From HGM04593 sp045636545 (GTDB lineage: Bacteria; Bacteroidota; Bacteroidia; Bacteroidales; Bacteroidaceae), in contig JAZTXR010000109.1 of assembly GCA_045636545.1 (NCBI GenBank), positions 1 through 43,495 of the forward strand: a stretch of DNA of 43,495 nt, read 5' to 3'. A program made the position numbers and the translations under genes. The notes beneath the pieces were generated by a model. It had not been told where the DNA came from, did not search any database, and saw nothing but the letters and a program-made list of their open reading frames with translations. This document shows, one piece after another, positions 1 to 7,957 of the stretch; the first letter of the stretch is position 1; every line of letters begins with the position of its first letter.

Positions 1-116
1 CCACAAATGCTTTTGCTGAAAGCTTCAATGCTAAAATCAAAGCGTTCAGAGCGCAACTCAGAGGTGTTACTGATTTGAAATTTTTCTTATACAGACTAAC
101 CAAACTTTTTGCATAG
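1..116 (+). CDS. ISL3-type (ISAon1-like) transposase, C-terminal fragment
   Basis: Reading from base 3, the window opens in an ORF that stops at TAG 114-116 and gives 37 residues. It starts TNAFAESFNAKIKAFRA and ends YRLTKLFA. The pattern N-x-x-x-E-S-F-N-x-K-I-K-x-F, then a basic and aromatic tail, is the usual extreme C-terminus of DDE_Tnp_ISL3-domain transposases common in Bacteroidetes. Its final Glu would be the last catalytic acid of the DDE triad. Only the end of the gene is visible, so whether the element is intact cannot be judged. The segment after the stop (GACTTTGCAGGTGAGCCC, 124-141) reads GGGCTCACCTGC... on the other strand, which resembles an ISL3 terminal inverted repeat. The element therefore probably ends near 141. 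Family assignment rests on a short peptide. Confidence 0.72.
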   Translation, partial: TNAFAESFNAKIKAFRAQLRGVTDLKFFLYRLTKLFA

Positions 117-170
117 CCCCCTAGACTTTGCAGGTGAGCCCTTTAAACCACCAATTAAACCGGCTGACAC

Positions 171-228
171 AACAAAAAAAGAGAAACATTTAATCTACTC
201 CTAAATGGTTGTAAATCAAATGTTTCTC
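171..228 (-). terminator. Rho-independent terminator of tRNA-Pro
   Basis: On the minus strand, an 11-bp stem (GAGAAACATTT at 181-191 paired with 218-228) lies just downstream of the tRNA. It is followed by a U-rich run, the complement of AACAAAAAAA at 171-180. The loop is long (26 nt), but stem, tail and position fit intrinsic termination. Confidence 0.7.
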
Positions 229-232
229 TTTG

Positions 233-307
233 TCGGGATGACTGGATTCGAACCAGCGACCACACGCCCCCCAGACGCGTACTCTAACCGGGCTGAGCTA
301 CATCCCG
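233..307 (-). tRNA. tRNA-Pro (anticodon GGG)
   Basis: The minus strand folds as a 75-nt cloverleaf. The acceptor stem CGGGATG/CATCCCG pairs perfectly; the D-arm is GCTC...GAGT. The anticodon loop is CTGGGGG with GGG at positions 34-36, and the T-arm is GCTGG-TTCGAAT-CCAGT with discriminator A. The template does not encode CCA (ACA follows the acceptor stem), so CCA is added post-transcriptionally. GGG reads CCC and CCU proline codons. It stands alone, with its own promoter (324-353) and terminator (171-228). An insertion-sequence end lies about 90 bp beyond its 3' end. Confidence 0.95.
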
Positions 308-323
308 CTCTGTTTTGCGAGTG

Positions 324-353
324 CAAAGATAGGCATTTTTTGTAAACAAACAA
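324..353 (-). promoter_or_regulatory. Promoter of tRNA-Pro
   Basis: The minus strand carries TATCTTTG at 324-331, an exact match to the Bacteroidetes -7 element TAnnTTTG. A TTG (-33 element) lies at 351-353 with a 19-nt spacer. Transcription would start about 10 nt before the mature tRNA 5' end at 307. Confidence 0.75.
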
Positions 354-565
354 AATATGTTGCCAAAATATTTTATGTTTTTTGTTTTGTTTTGTTTACT
401 CCCTGTTAAAAGTGTATTTAGTTGATTATAATATTGGTTTTGTTAAAAAAATGAACATTTCTTTTGAAAGGAGGTGTTTATTTTGTTTCTTTGCAAATTA
501 GATGCTTATCTCATAGAGATAAAATGTGTGTCATTTGAGATTGAAACTTAATAATTGACTATAAC

Positions 566-3500
566 ATGAAAAGAGTTCTTTTTGCTTTGATTTGTGTGCT
601 CTCGGTAATTTCCGGAGCCGGCGCGCAGAACTGGTCTGCGACATTGGCTGCCAAGGATGGTTTGCCTGGCGTTGCAAATGATTACAATGGTGTGGAGTAT
701 TATCAGTTCACATCAAAGTTGCTCGAACCGGGTGTGACAACCGACAAGGTACGTGTGACCGTTGTGGGTACATTGAGCAATGAAATGCCCAACGGCAACA
801 ACTTGACCTTTGCCCTATCGGAGCTTAAAATCTATGACAAGGATGGAATGATTGTGCCATACACAGCCTCTTCCAATGCCGACCATAATTCCCTGTCGTT
901 GAATGGTACGGATGGTGCCGGCCTCGAGGGGTTGTCGGACAACAACATCAAGAGCTATTTCCATTCTATGTGGAGTAGCTATGGCGCTGTTGCCGATTAT
1001 CACTATATCGAGCTTGACCTTGAACGTAGTGTAGATGCTTTTATCATTGAGTGGACAACACGTCTCGGCCAGCCAAAGAATGCGCCGACGCTTGTCGGCA
1101 TAACGCTTGGTGTTGATTATTCTCCCTCATCCGTAGGTGCAGAATTTGCTCTTGGCAATCCCGTGACAACTGAGGCTGAGCTTGCTGTGGAAAAGCAATT
1201 GTTTGTATTGCAGAGCAATGCCATGATGAGCTTTACTGCAGCCGACGGATATACATACACAGGCCGTGGCCCGGTATTCATGCAGTATGCCGAGGAGGGT
1301 GACGTCGAGGCTTCTGCCGTTCATGTCATGCAGCTCATTCCTGCCGGCGACGGGCGCTATCTTGTGTATTGGCCGGTAGCCGGCAAGTTCCTTGCAAATT
1401 CGGCATCGGAGTTCTATGGTGTGAATGGCTGGCAATACAGCACGACAGATTTTGCCTCTGCTGCTTGCGTAAAAATAACGTCTGTCGACAACGGCTGTTT
1501 CGAGATGCAGTATGATGGAGAGACCTCAGAGGGTATGCAGACTCTTTATGTGGGTGCAGAGTTGCGCGATGGTACGAATTCAAAGATGAAGACATTTGAC
1601 CTGCCACATAAGGAGGCGCTTGAGATGGGTGACTACACACAAGGCTACAGTTTGCCAATTGCCTTCAATTGGACCATATACAAGGCTGTGCTAGATGAAA
1701 CTACCGTTGATGGACTTATGGCGACAATCCCTCAGTTGGCCGAAAGTTATCTCAATGCAATAATCAATGAGGCCAACAAAAATCTTGCTACATACGGAGA
1801 CCAGGACGGTTACTGCACCGCTGGAGAGGATGAGAACCTGCGCACGTTGATTTCTACTGTACGACAGGATATACCGTCTATGAGCAGCATTGCCGAGGTC
1901 ATGTCGGCCGAGGAGGCAATATCCCGTGCTTTGTCGACTTATATGGCAGCGGGTTTGTCAAAGTATGAGTCGCAGGTCAACACACTGCTCGCAAGCTCGG
2001 CTTTCAGCCAACCTCCATACGTGGCTGGCACATACCCCGAGATTGCCCGCGCCATACTCACGGGGGTGCTCTCTACCATTGCCGAAGCGAAGGATAACGT
2101 CGGTGTTTACAGTGTCGACCAATATATGACCCTCTATAGCAAGGTTGAACGCGATATTGAGAACTTCCTTGCGACGAAGGTTGAAGACTTGGGCAGTGCA
2201 AACGAGTGGGCGGTTGCCCTTACAGAGGCCGATGGCCTGCCCGGTACGTCCTATTCAAGTTATTACGAGTTTACCTCTTCGTTGTTGATTCCAAGAACCT
2301 CGCTCAGCGACATACGTATGACTGTTAAGGGAACCCGCAGCAACGACACGGTCAACGGCTATGTATTCTTTGCGCTGTCCGAGCTGAGGGTGTATGACGA
2401 GAATGGTGCGATAGTGCCTTATACCGCCACATCCAATGCCTGTCACAACACAATCACCGGCGAGGTTGACGGCGATGGTCTTGCTGCTCTGTCCGACGGC
2501 AGTTACAAGACCTTCTTCCACTCACTATGGAAGCCTGTCGGGGCAGTCAATGAAGACCATTACATTGAACTGCACCTTGAAAGAAGTGTCGATGCCTTTG
2601 TCATTGAGTGGGTTACGCGCTATGGAAATTCCTATAATGCTCCGACTGTTGTAGAGATAGCTCCCGGCAGTGATGATGATATACCGTCAGAAGGTGGCTC
2701 TGAGGGTGTTCTTGGCAATCCCGTGACAACTGAGGCTGAGCTTGCTGTGGAAGAACAGCTGTTCTTGTTGCAGAGCAATTCTATAAAGAGTTTCACAGCA
2801 ACCGATGGTACCACATATTCGGGTAGTGGCCCGGTATTCATGCAGTATGCCGAGGAGGGTGACGTTGAGGCTTCTCTTGTTCACGCTATGCAGTTCATAC
2901 CTGCCGGTGACGGGCGTTATCTTCTTTACTGGCCGGTAGCCGGCAAGTTCCTTGCAAATTCTGCATCGCAGTTCAATGGCGCCAATGGATGGCAATATAG
3001 CACCAACGATTTTGCTTCAGCGGCCAATGTTAAAATAACGGCTGTTGACAATGGCTGTTTCGAGATGCAGTACGATGGCGAGAACTCAGCCGGTGCATTG
3101 ACCCTCTACGTGGGTGCAGAGCTGCGCGATGGTACAAGTTCAAAGATGAAGATATTTGACCTGCCACATAAAGAGGCTCTCGAACGCGGTGATTACACAC
3201 AGGGCTTTGCGTTGCCGGTGGCTTTCAACTGGTCAATCTACAAGGCGGTGCTTGATGCCACTACGGTAAGCGAGCTTATGCTTACTGTTCCTCAATTGGC
3301 GCAGGGTTACCTGAGCTCTTTTGTCAACGAGGCAAATGCCTATCTTGCCGCATACGGAGACCATGGCGGTTACTGCACTGCCGGCGAGGATGCCGTATTG
3401 CGCTCTTTGGTTTCATCGCTGCAGCAGAGTATGTCATCAATGAGCAGTGTTGCCGAGGTTACATCGGCAAAGGAGTCGCTTGCATCGGCACTTTCAAGCT

Positions 3501-6500
3501 ATATGGCTGCCGGCCTGTCGCAGTATGAGGAGCAGGCAAATTCTCTGCTCGCAAACTCAACATTCAGCCAGCCTCCATACGTGGCGGGAACATACCCCGA
3601 GAGTTCACGTTCAATACTTGCCGGCATTCTCACCACCATTGCTGCAGCAAAGGAGAATACCGGTGCATACAGTGCTGCGCAGTATGTTTCGATGTACAGC
3701 CAGATAGAACAGGAAATTGAGCAGTTCCTTGCTACAAAGGTTGAGGATTCGGGCGAGTCCGGCGGTGATGGCAAGGACGAAGAGACTCCCGAGGTGCAGC
3801 CCGAGGATGGAGAGGTTGTCTATGTCTACCTCGCAAACGGAGATGTCGAGGGCTTTTTACTTGCATCGCTCGATGGCGACTATTACACCGCCGACGGTAC
3901 AGTCTACTTCCCATTGGCGGGTGGTGAGACTATGTACTACACACAGGAGGAGTATGACAGCATTTCGGTTGTAGCACCAGTGTTGCCTTCAATGACATCG
4001 TTCAAGTTCAACAACAAGTACAACCCCACGCTCAATGTCGATGTGGAGTGTGCCGAGATAACCAACGATATCAACCTTAGTGTGAATGCAATTGGAAAGT
4101 GGCTCACAGCCAGCTTCCAGTTGAGCGATGACAGGGCAGTGGCATACGTTGATACAGTGCTCCAGGTTAGCAAGAAGACACGCCAGAGCTTTGCAAAGAC
4201 AGTCTCGTATAAAGTCACCTATCCGGGGTACAATATCATCAGGAACATAAAGGTGCAGGACGAGATTTGGTCGACCCCATCGGCTTCGGGCGGGGCACAG
4301 GAGGTCAAACTCACTGCCGATATGCTCTCGACCAACAAGCCCTCTACAAGTTATAACGAAGGTCTCGGGAACTTGCTCGACGGCAGTCCGTCAACAATAT
4401 TCCATTCGACTTGGGGCAGCGCCAACAATGCTACAGCCAATGTAAATGCATACATTGACATTGCATTGCCCGAGCAACTTGAGAATATACAACTCTATTA
4501 CCAGTGCCGTCCGCAGTCTGGTTACAATCCGCTTATATGGGAGATATATGCAAGCAACGACAGCAGCGACTGGAAACTTGTCCGCACATTGAATTATATT
4601 GCTGACGGTATGCCACGTGGTGGTGCGGGACAGGAGTACACGTCTCCAGCCATTGCGTTGGGCGGCAAATATTCTTATTTGAGAATTGTGCAGACAAGCG
4701 GTGAGTATTCAAAGAACCACCTTGCGATTGCCGAGCTGCGTGTCTACAAAGTTACAGAGGAGGTAACCGGGGAATCTGTTAAGATACAGGATGCAGTGTA
4801 TGAGAACCGCCGTGTACCGTTCGGCAATATCTATAATATAACCGTTGATTGGCTCACCGACAGGATAGCCGCTGTTCCACGTATCGATATTGACATTGAC
4901 AATGGCCTGTTCGTGACAAGCAAGGACTATTATCTGAATGCCAACTTCCGTATATCAGGAAACGGTGTATATGAGAACTTTACCGATTCGGTGCAGATAA
5001 AGGGTCGCGGTAACTCATCATGGGGTGCAAGCAAAAAGCCTTATCGTCTCAAGTTTGCCGAGAAGGTGAAACCATTCGGTCTCACAAAGGGCAAGAGTTG
5101 GGTGTTGCTTGCAAATGCGCAGAAGGGGTCACTCATGGCAAATGCCATTGCAATGAAGATTGGCCAGATGGCAGGTGCCAAGTACCCTAACCACATAATT
5201 CCGGTCGAACTGTATATGAACGGTGTGTATATGGGCAGCTATATGTTCACCGAGAAGGTGGGTATGGCAAACAACAGTGTAGATATTGACGAGGAAGAGG
5301 GCTACCTGGTAGAGCTGGATACCTACAGCAGTTCTGACGAGCCCATCTACCGTACCGGTGTGTACAGTCTTCCCGTGAAGGTTGCCGAGCCCGACCTTGT
5401 CGAGATGGAGGATGTGGAGTTTGCCAAGACACGTCGTGCGGCCATACTTGAGGATTCAAGGGCAATGCAGGATGCGGTGTCGGCAGGCGAGGGACTTGAG
5501 GAGGTACTCGATGTCGATGCAACGGCACGTTTCTTCCTTGCCAATGACTTGGTCCTCAACCAGGAAATCAACCATCCCAAGAGTACGTTCTATCACAAGA
5601 ACGAGGCCGACCCCGAGGGCAAGATTGCATTTGGACCGTTGTGGGACTTTGACTGGGGCTTCGGCTATGAGAGTAGCGCCACATATTGCTATACCGGAGC
5701 TACTTCAAGTGTTATCAGGACATCTATGAGTGCGTATACTTTCTGGGAGGATTTGACAAAGGCCGAGGTGTTCAAGAAACATTATTACCACGTGTGGAAG
5801 GAGTTCGTCGAGAACAACTCCATTGCCGAGCTGCACGATTATATCGACAGCTACTATAACTTTGCAAAGACATCGTTCCAGAACAATGCATACGAGTGGG
5901 GAAGCTACTATGGCTTCAGTGAGGCCGACCGTGACCGTGCCAAGCAGTGGGTGAGCGAGCGTGCGGACTACATCTACAACAATCTTGACGTGTATGACGT
6001 GGATGACCTTATATATGCAATGCCGGGTGATGTCAACCTCAACAACCAGTTGACTGTACACGATGCGGCTGCCATCACAGCCTATCTGCAGGGCGATGTC
6101 TGCAAACGTTTCAGCGAGGTGAAGGCCGATGCCAATGCCGACGGCTACATTGACCTTGCCGATGCCGAGGAGGTTGCCTCTATGGTGATGATGGCTGATG
6201 CTCCATCGGCCTTGTATGCCTACAGCACACCTCTTGCTGCGGGTGAACTGTATGGTGACGATGTGGTGCTTGCCATTGGCGAGGCGGGTAACGTGGCTTT
6301 GAAGCTGATGGAGTATGAAGGCGAGGAGTACAAGGCCATGCAGTTCGACGTCTGGGTGCCAGACGGTATCTTTGTCGATGACATCGTGCCTGCCGATGCA
6401 TTGGCTTCGCACAATTTCATGTATGAGATGCTCGATATGAACACGTATCGTGTGATTGTCTACTCCGAGGATAATGAGATGTTCGGCAATGGCAGTGACG

Positions 6501-6844
6501 TTGTCGCAAACATCAGCGCAAGCGCTACATCTGTCATTGACGAAGGTGTGCGCAAGATTGAAATCCTCAATGCATACGCCGTGGATGGCAATAACGACGA
6601 GAAGCGTTTTGGCGATGCAACAATTCTCTTCACCCAGGCGACAGGTATTTCGGATGTGTATCCCGACTACTCGGTCAAGGGTGGCGACTGCATAACGTTC
6701 ACGGCTCTCGAGGAGCAGGAGGTTGCAGTTTATGGTGTTGACGGCCGTTTGGTTTGCAAGCAGAATGTAAAGGCCGGTACGACACGCATACAGCTCCCGG
6801 CCGGTGTATACATTGTCAATGGCGAGAAGGTAGTTGTCTATTGA
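566..6844 (+). CDS. Secreted CotH kinase-domain protein with duplicated module, dockerin and T9SS-like tail
   Basis: A 2092-residue exported protein. Residues 1-20 form a signal peptide ending GAGAQ. Residues 22-545 and 546-1061 are two copies of one module: a discoidin/F5-8C-like beta domain, a segment with ricin-like features, and an Ala-rich helical region ending in FLATKVED. An acidic linker follows, then beta domains, another discoidin-like domain (~1240-1396), and a CotH domain (~1436-1810) with KGRGNSSW (1479-1486) and the metal-binding-type WDFDWGFGY (from 1693). A dockerin-like pair of calcium loops (DVNLNNQLTVHD from 1822; DANADGYIDLAD) comes next. A cohesin-like beta domain and a T9SS type-A-like tail (LPAGVYIVNGEKVVVY) end the protein. 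CotH proteins in spore formers are atypical protein kinases; the substrate here is unknown. The domains suggest surface attachment and carbohydrate or protein binding. The preceding gap (308-565) is AT-rich; I found no confident promoter there beyond that of the tRNA. Confidence 0.9.
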   Translation: MKRVLFALICVLSVISGAGAQNWSATLAAKDGLPGVANDYNGVEYYQFTSKLLEPGVTTDKVRVTVVGTLSNEMPNGNNLTFALSELKIYDKDGMIVPYTASSNADHNSLSLNGTDGAGLEGLSDNNIKSYFHSMWSSYGAVADYHYIELDLERSVDAFIIEWTTRLGQPKNAPTLVGITLGVDYSPSSVGAEFALGNPVTTEAELAVEKQLFVLQSNAMMSFTAADGYTYTGRGPVFMQYAEEGDVEASAVHVMQLIPAGDGRYLVYWPVAGKFLANSASEFYGVNGWQYSTTDFASAACVKITSVDNGCFEMQYDGETSEGMQTLYVGAELRDGTNSKMKTFDLPHKEALEMGDYTQGYSLPIAFNWTIYKAVLDETTVDGLMATIPQLAESYLNAIINEANKNLATYGDQDGYCTAGEDENLRTLISTVRQDIPSMSSIAEVMSAEEAISRALSTYMAAGLSKYESQVNTLLASSAFSQPPYVAGTYPEIARAILTGVLSTIAEAKDNVGVYSVDQYMTLYSKVERDIENFLATKVEDLGSANEWAVALTEADGLPGTSYSSYYEFTSSLLIPRTSLSDIRMTVKGTRSNDTVNGYVFFALSELRVYDENGAIVPYTATSNACHNTITGEVDGDGLAALSDGSYKTFFHSLWKPVGAVNEDHYIELHLERSVDAFVIEWVTRYGNSYNAPTVVEIAPGSDDDIPSEGGSEGVLGNPVTTEAELAVEEQLFLLQSNSIKSFTATDGTTYSGSGPVFMQYAEEGDVEASLVHAMQFIPAGDGRYLLYWPVAGKFLANSASQFNGANGWQYSTNDFASAANVKITAVDNGCFEMQYDGENSAGALTLYVGAELRDGTSSKMKIFDLPHKEALERGDYTQGFALPVAFNWSIYKAVLDATTVSELMLTVPQLAQGYLSSFVNEANAYLAAYGDHGGYCTAGEDAVLRSLVSSLQQSMSSMSSVAEVTSAKESLASALSSYMAAGLSQYEEQANSLLANSTFSQPPYVAGTYPESSRSILAGILTTIAAAKENTGAYSAAQYVSMYSQIEQEIEQFLATKVEDSGESGGDGKDEETPEVQPEDGEVVYVYLANGDVEGFLLASLDGDYYTADGTVYFPLAGGETMYYTQEEYDSISVVAPVLPSMTSFKFNNKYNPTLNVDVECAEITNDINLSVNAIGKWLTASFQLSDDRAVAYVDTVLQVSKKTRQSFAKTVSYKVTYPGYNIIRNIKVQDEIWSTPSASGGAQEVKLTADMLSTNKPSTSYNEGLGNLLDGSPSTIFHSTWGSANNATANVNAYIDIALPEQLENIQLYYQCRPQSGYNPLIWEIYASNDSSDWKLVRTLNYIADGMPRGGAGQEYTSPAIALGGKYSYLRIVQTSGEYSKNHLAIAELRVYKVTEEVTGESVKIQDAVYENRRVPFGNIYNITVDWLTDRIAAVPRIDIDIDNGLFVTSKDYYLNANFRISGNGVYENFTDSVQIKGRGNSSWGASKKPYRLKFAEKVKPFGLTKGKSWVLLANAQKGSLMANAIAMKIGQMAGAKYPNHIIPVELYMNGVYMGSYMFTEKVGMANNSVDIDEEEGYLVELDTYSSSDEPIYRTGVYSLPVKVAEPDLVEMEDVEFAKTRRAAILEDSRAMQDAVSAGEGLEEVLDVDATARFFLANDLVLNQEINHPKSTFYHKNEADPEGKIAFGPLWDFDWGFGYESSATYCYTGATSSVIRTSMSAYTFWEDLTKAEVFKKHYYHVWKEFVENNSIAELHDYIDSYYNFAKTSFQNNAYEWGSYYGFSEADRDRAKQWVSERADYIYNNLDVYDVDDLIYAMPGDVNLNNQLTVHDAAAITAYLQGDVCKRFSEVKADANADGYIDLADAEEVASMVMMADAPSALYAYSTPLAAGELYGDDVVLAIGEAGNVALKLMEYEGEEYKAMQFDVWVPDGIFVDDIVPADALASHNFMYEMLDMNTYRVIVYSEDNEMFGNGSDVVANISASATSVIDEGVRKIEILNAYAVDGNNDEKRFGDATILFTQATGISDVYPDYSVKGGDCITFTALEEQEVAVYGVDGRLVCKQNVKAGTTRIQLPAGVYIVNGEKVVVY
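629..3748 (+). repeat. Two tandem ~1.56-kb units inside the CotH-dockerin gene
   Basis: Unit 1 (about 629-2200) and unit 2 (about 2204-3748) are homologous in DNA as well as protein. Long stretches are near-identical at a fixed 1560-nt offset. For example, CTTGGCAATCCCGTGACAAC occurs at 1151 and 2711, and CCGGTATTCATGCAGTATGC at 1271 and 2831. Other parts have diverged, with a 5-residue length difference near the start. This is an in-frame, fairly recent duplication of a whole module. Confidence 0.93.
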
Positions 6845-6861
6845 TGAACCCACAGGTAATA

Positions 6862-6899
6862 ACGACATCAGGGCGGCCAATTGGCCGCCCTGATGTCGT
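6862..6899. terminator. Perfect 38-nt palindrome between convergent genes
   Basis: Bases 6862-6899 are exactly self-complementary with no spacer (centre AATT at 6879-6882, GC-rich arms). It lies between the stop of the CotH gene and the stop of the aldo/keto reductase on the opposite strand. This is where a shared bidirectional terminator is expected. No T run follows on either side, so intrinsic termination is less certain than for the other hairpins in this window. Confidence 0.6.
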
Positions 6900-6916
6900 C
6901 TATGGGTGTTCTGTGG

Positions 6917-7915
6917 TCAGAATACCTTGTGTGGGTAGAGTGGCAGGTCATTGCACAGCTCCTGTGACACTTTTATGCAACGCAATGACTCGGCAAACTG
7001 TTGTGGTGTGCGTGCGCCCACAAGCACCGATGTCACACCCTCCTGCGCAAGCACCCACGCAAGCGACATGGTCGCCAATGACTCGCCACGCTCTGTGGCA
7101 ATCGCATTCAATCTGTTCAGGTGCTCCAACAGCTGCGGTGTGAACTTCTCCTGTTGCAGCGAGCCGCCGCGTGCCATGCGCGAGTCGCCCGGTATGCCAC
7201 CAAGGTAGCGCGATGTGAGCAACCCCTGTGCCAATGCCGAGAATGAGATGAAGCCAATTCCATGCTCCTTGCAATAGGCGGGCACGCCCTCCTCCTGTAC
7301 AGCCCTGTCGAGCAGGTTCAGACGCCCTTGGAAAATGAGTGGCGGTACACCCTGCTTGCGCAGGAATTCGTTCGCGTACTTCAATGCATCGAGCGGCCAG
7401 CGCGAGATGCCTATGTGGAGCGCCTTGCCTGCACGCACAATGTCAACAAGCGCCTGCAGTGTCTCGTCGAGCGGTGTCACCGGGTCATAACGGTGTATGT
7501 AGAAGAGGTCGACATAATCGAGTTGCATGCGCCCAAGGCTCCGGTCAAGGCTGGCCATCAGGTGCTTGCGTGAGCCCCAGCTGCCGTATGGTCCAGCCCA
7601 CATGTCATATCCCGCTTTGGTGGCAATGAAAAGCTCGTCGCGGTGGGTCGCGAAATCGTCCTTCAGCATACGTCCAAGCAACTCCTCGGCAGTCCCCGGT
7701 GGCGGGCCGTAGTTGTTGGCAAGGTCAAAGTGTGTCACACCGTTGTCGAATGCCAGGCGCGCAATGGCGCGGCAGTTGTCGAACGAGGCATCGGCGCCGA
7801 AATTCTGCCAGAATCCAAGGCTCACCTTCGGCAGCAGCACTCCGCTGTTGCCGCAGCGGCGGTATTTGTTGTCACTGTCGCTGTATCTTGCGGCAGAAGC
7901 AATGTACTTTTCCAT
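6917..7915 (-). CDS. Aldo/keto reductase, YghZ/L-glyceraldehyde-3-phosphate reductase-like
   Basis: A 332-residue cytoplasmic NADPH-dependent TIM-barrel oxidoreductase. The AKR catalytic tetrad is visible: D64 and Y69 in HFDLANNYGPPPGTAEE, K100 in FIATKAGYD, and H141 in FYIHRYDP. The loop PPPGTAEE and the following KAGYDMWAGPYGSWGSRKHL are hallmarks of the YghZ/Kv-beta-like (AKR14) subgroup, which reduces methylglyoxal and L-glyceraldehyde 3-phosphate. The C-terminal ALAWVLAQ-type cofactor helix (SLAWVLAQEGVTSVLVGARTP) is present. It is the last gene of a minus-strand run, 42 nt after rmuC, so it may be co-transcribed. A role in aldehyde detoxification beside alkylation-repair genes is inference; substrate specificity cannot be read from sequence. 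Confidence 0.9.
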   Translation of the reverse strand: MEKYIASAARYSDSDNKYRRCGNSGVLLPKVSLGFWQNFGADASFDNCRAIARLAFDNGVTHFDLANNYGPPPGTAEELLGRMLKDDFATHRDELFIATKAGYDMWAGPYGSWGSRKHLMASLDRSLGRMQLDYVDLFYIHRYDPVTPLDETLQALVDIVRAGKALHIGISRWPLDALKYANEFLRKQGVPPLIFQGRLNLLDRAVQEEGVPAYCKEHGIGFISFSALAQGLLTSRYLGGIPGDSRMARGGSLQQEKFTPQLLEHLNRLNAIATERGESLATMSLAWVLAQEGVTSVLVGARTPQQFAESLRCIKVSQELCNDLPLYPHKVF

Positions 7916-7957
7916 ATCTGAATATTTTTTTAGAAATTTAAATATCTTCTTAATCTA

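Noticed and set aside
375..400. GTTTT microsatellite as a phase-variation tract
   Set aside because: Only about three imperfect units in AT-rich intergenic DNA, not in a coding start or a recognised promoter spacer.
566..6844. Cellulosome scaffold or enzyme, because of the dockerin
   Set aside because: No catalytic glycoside hydrolase domain and no typical type I cohesin in the window; isolated dockerins are common in Bacteroidetes surface proteins.
5705..6880. 391-codon open frame on the minus strand inside the dockerin region
   Set aside because: It is antisense to conserved dockerin and sorting-domain sequence, has no recognisable domain, and arises from codon bias of the real plus-strand gene.
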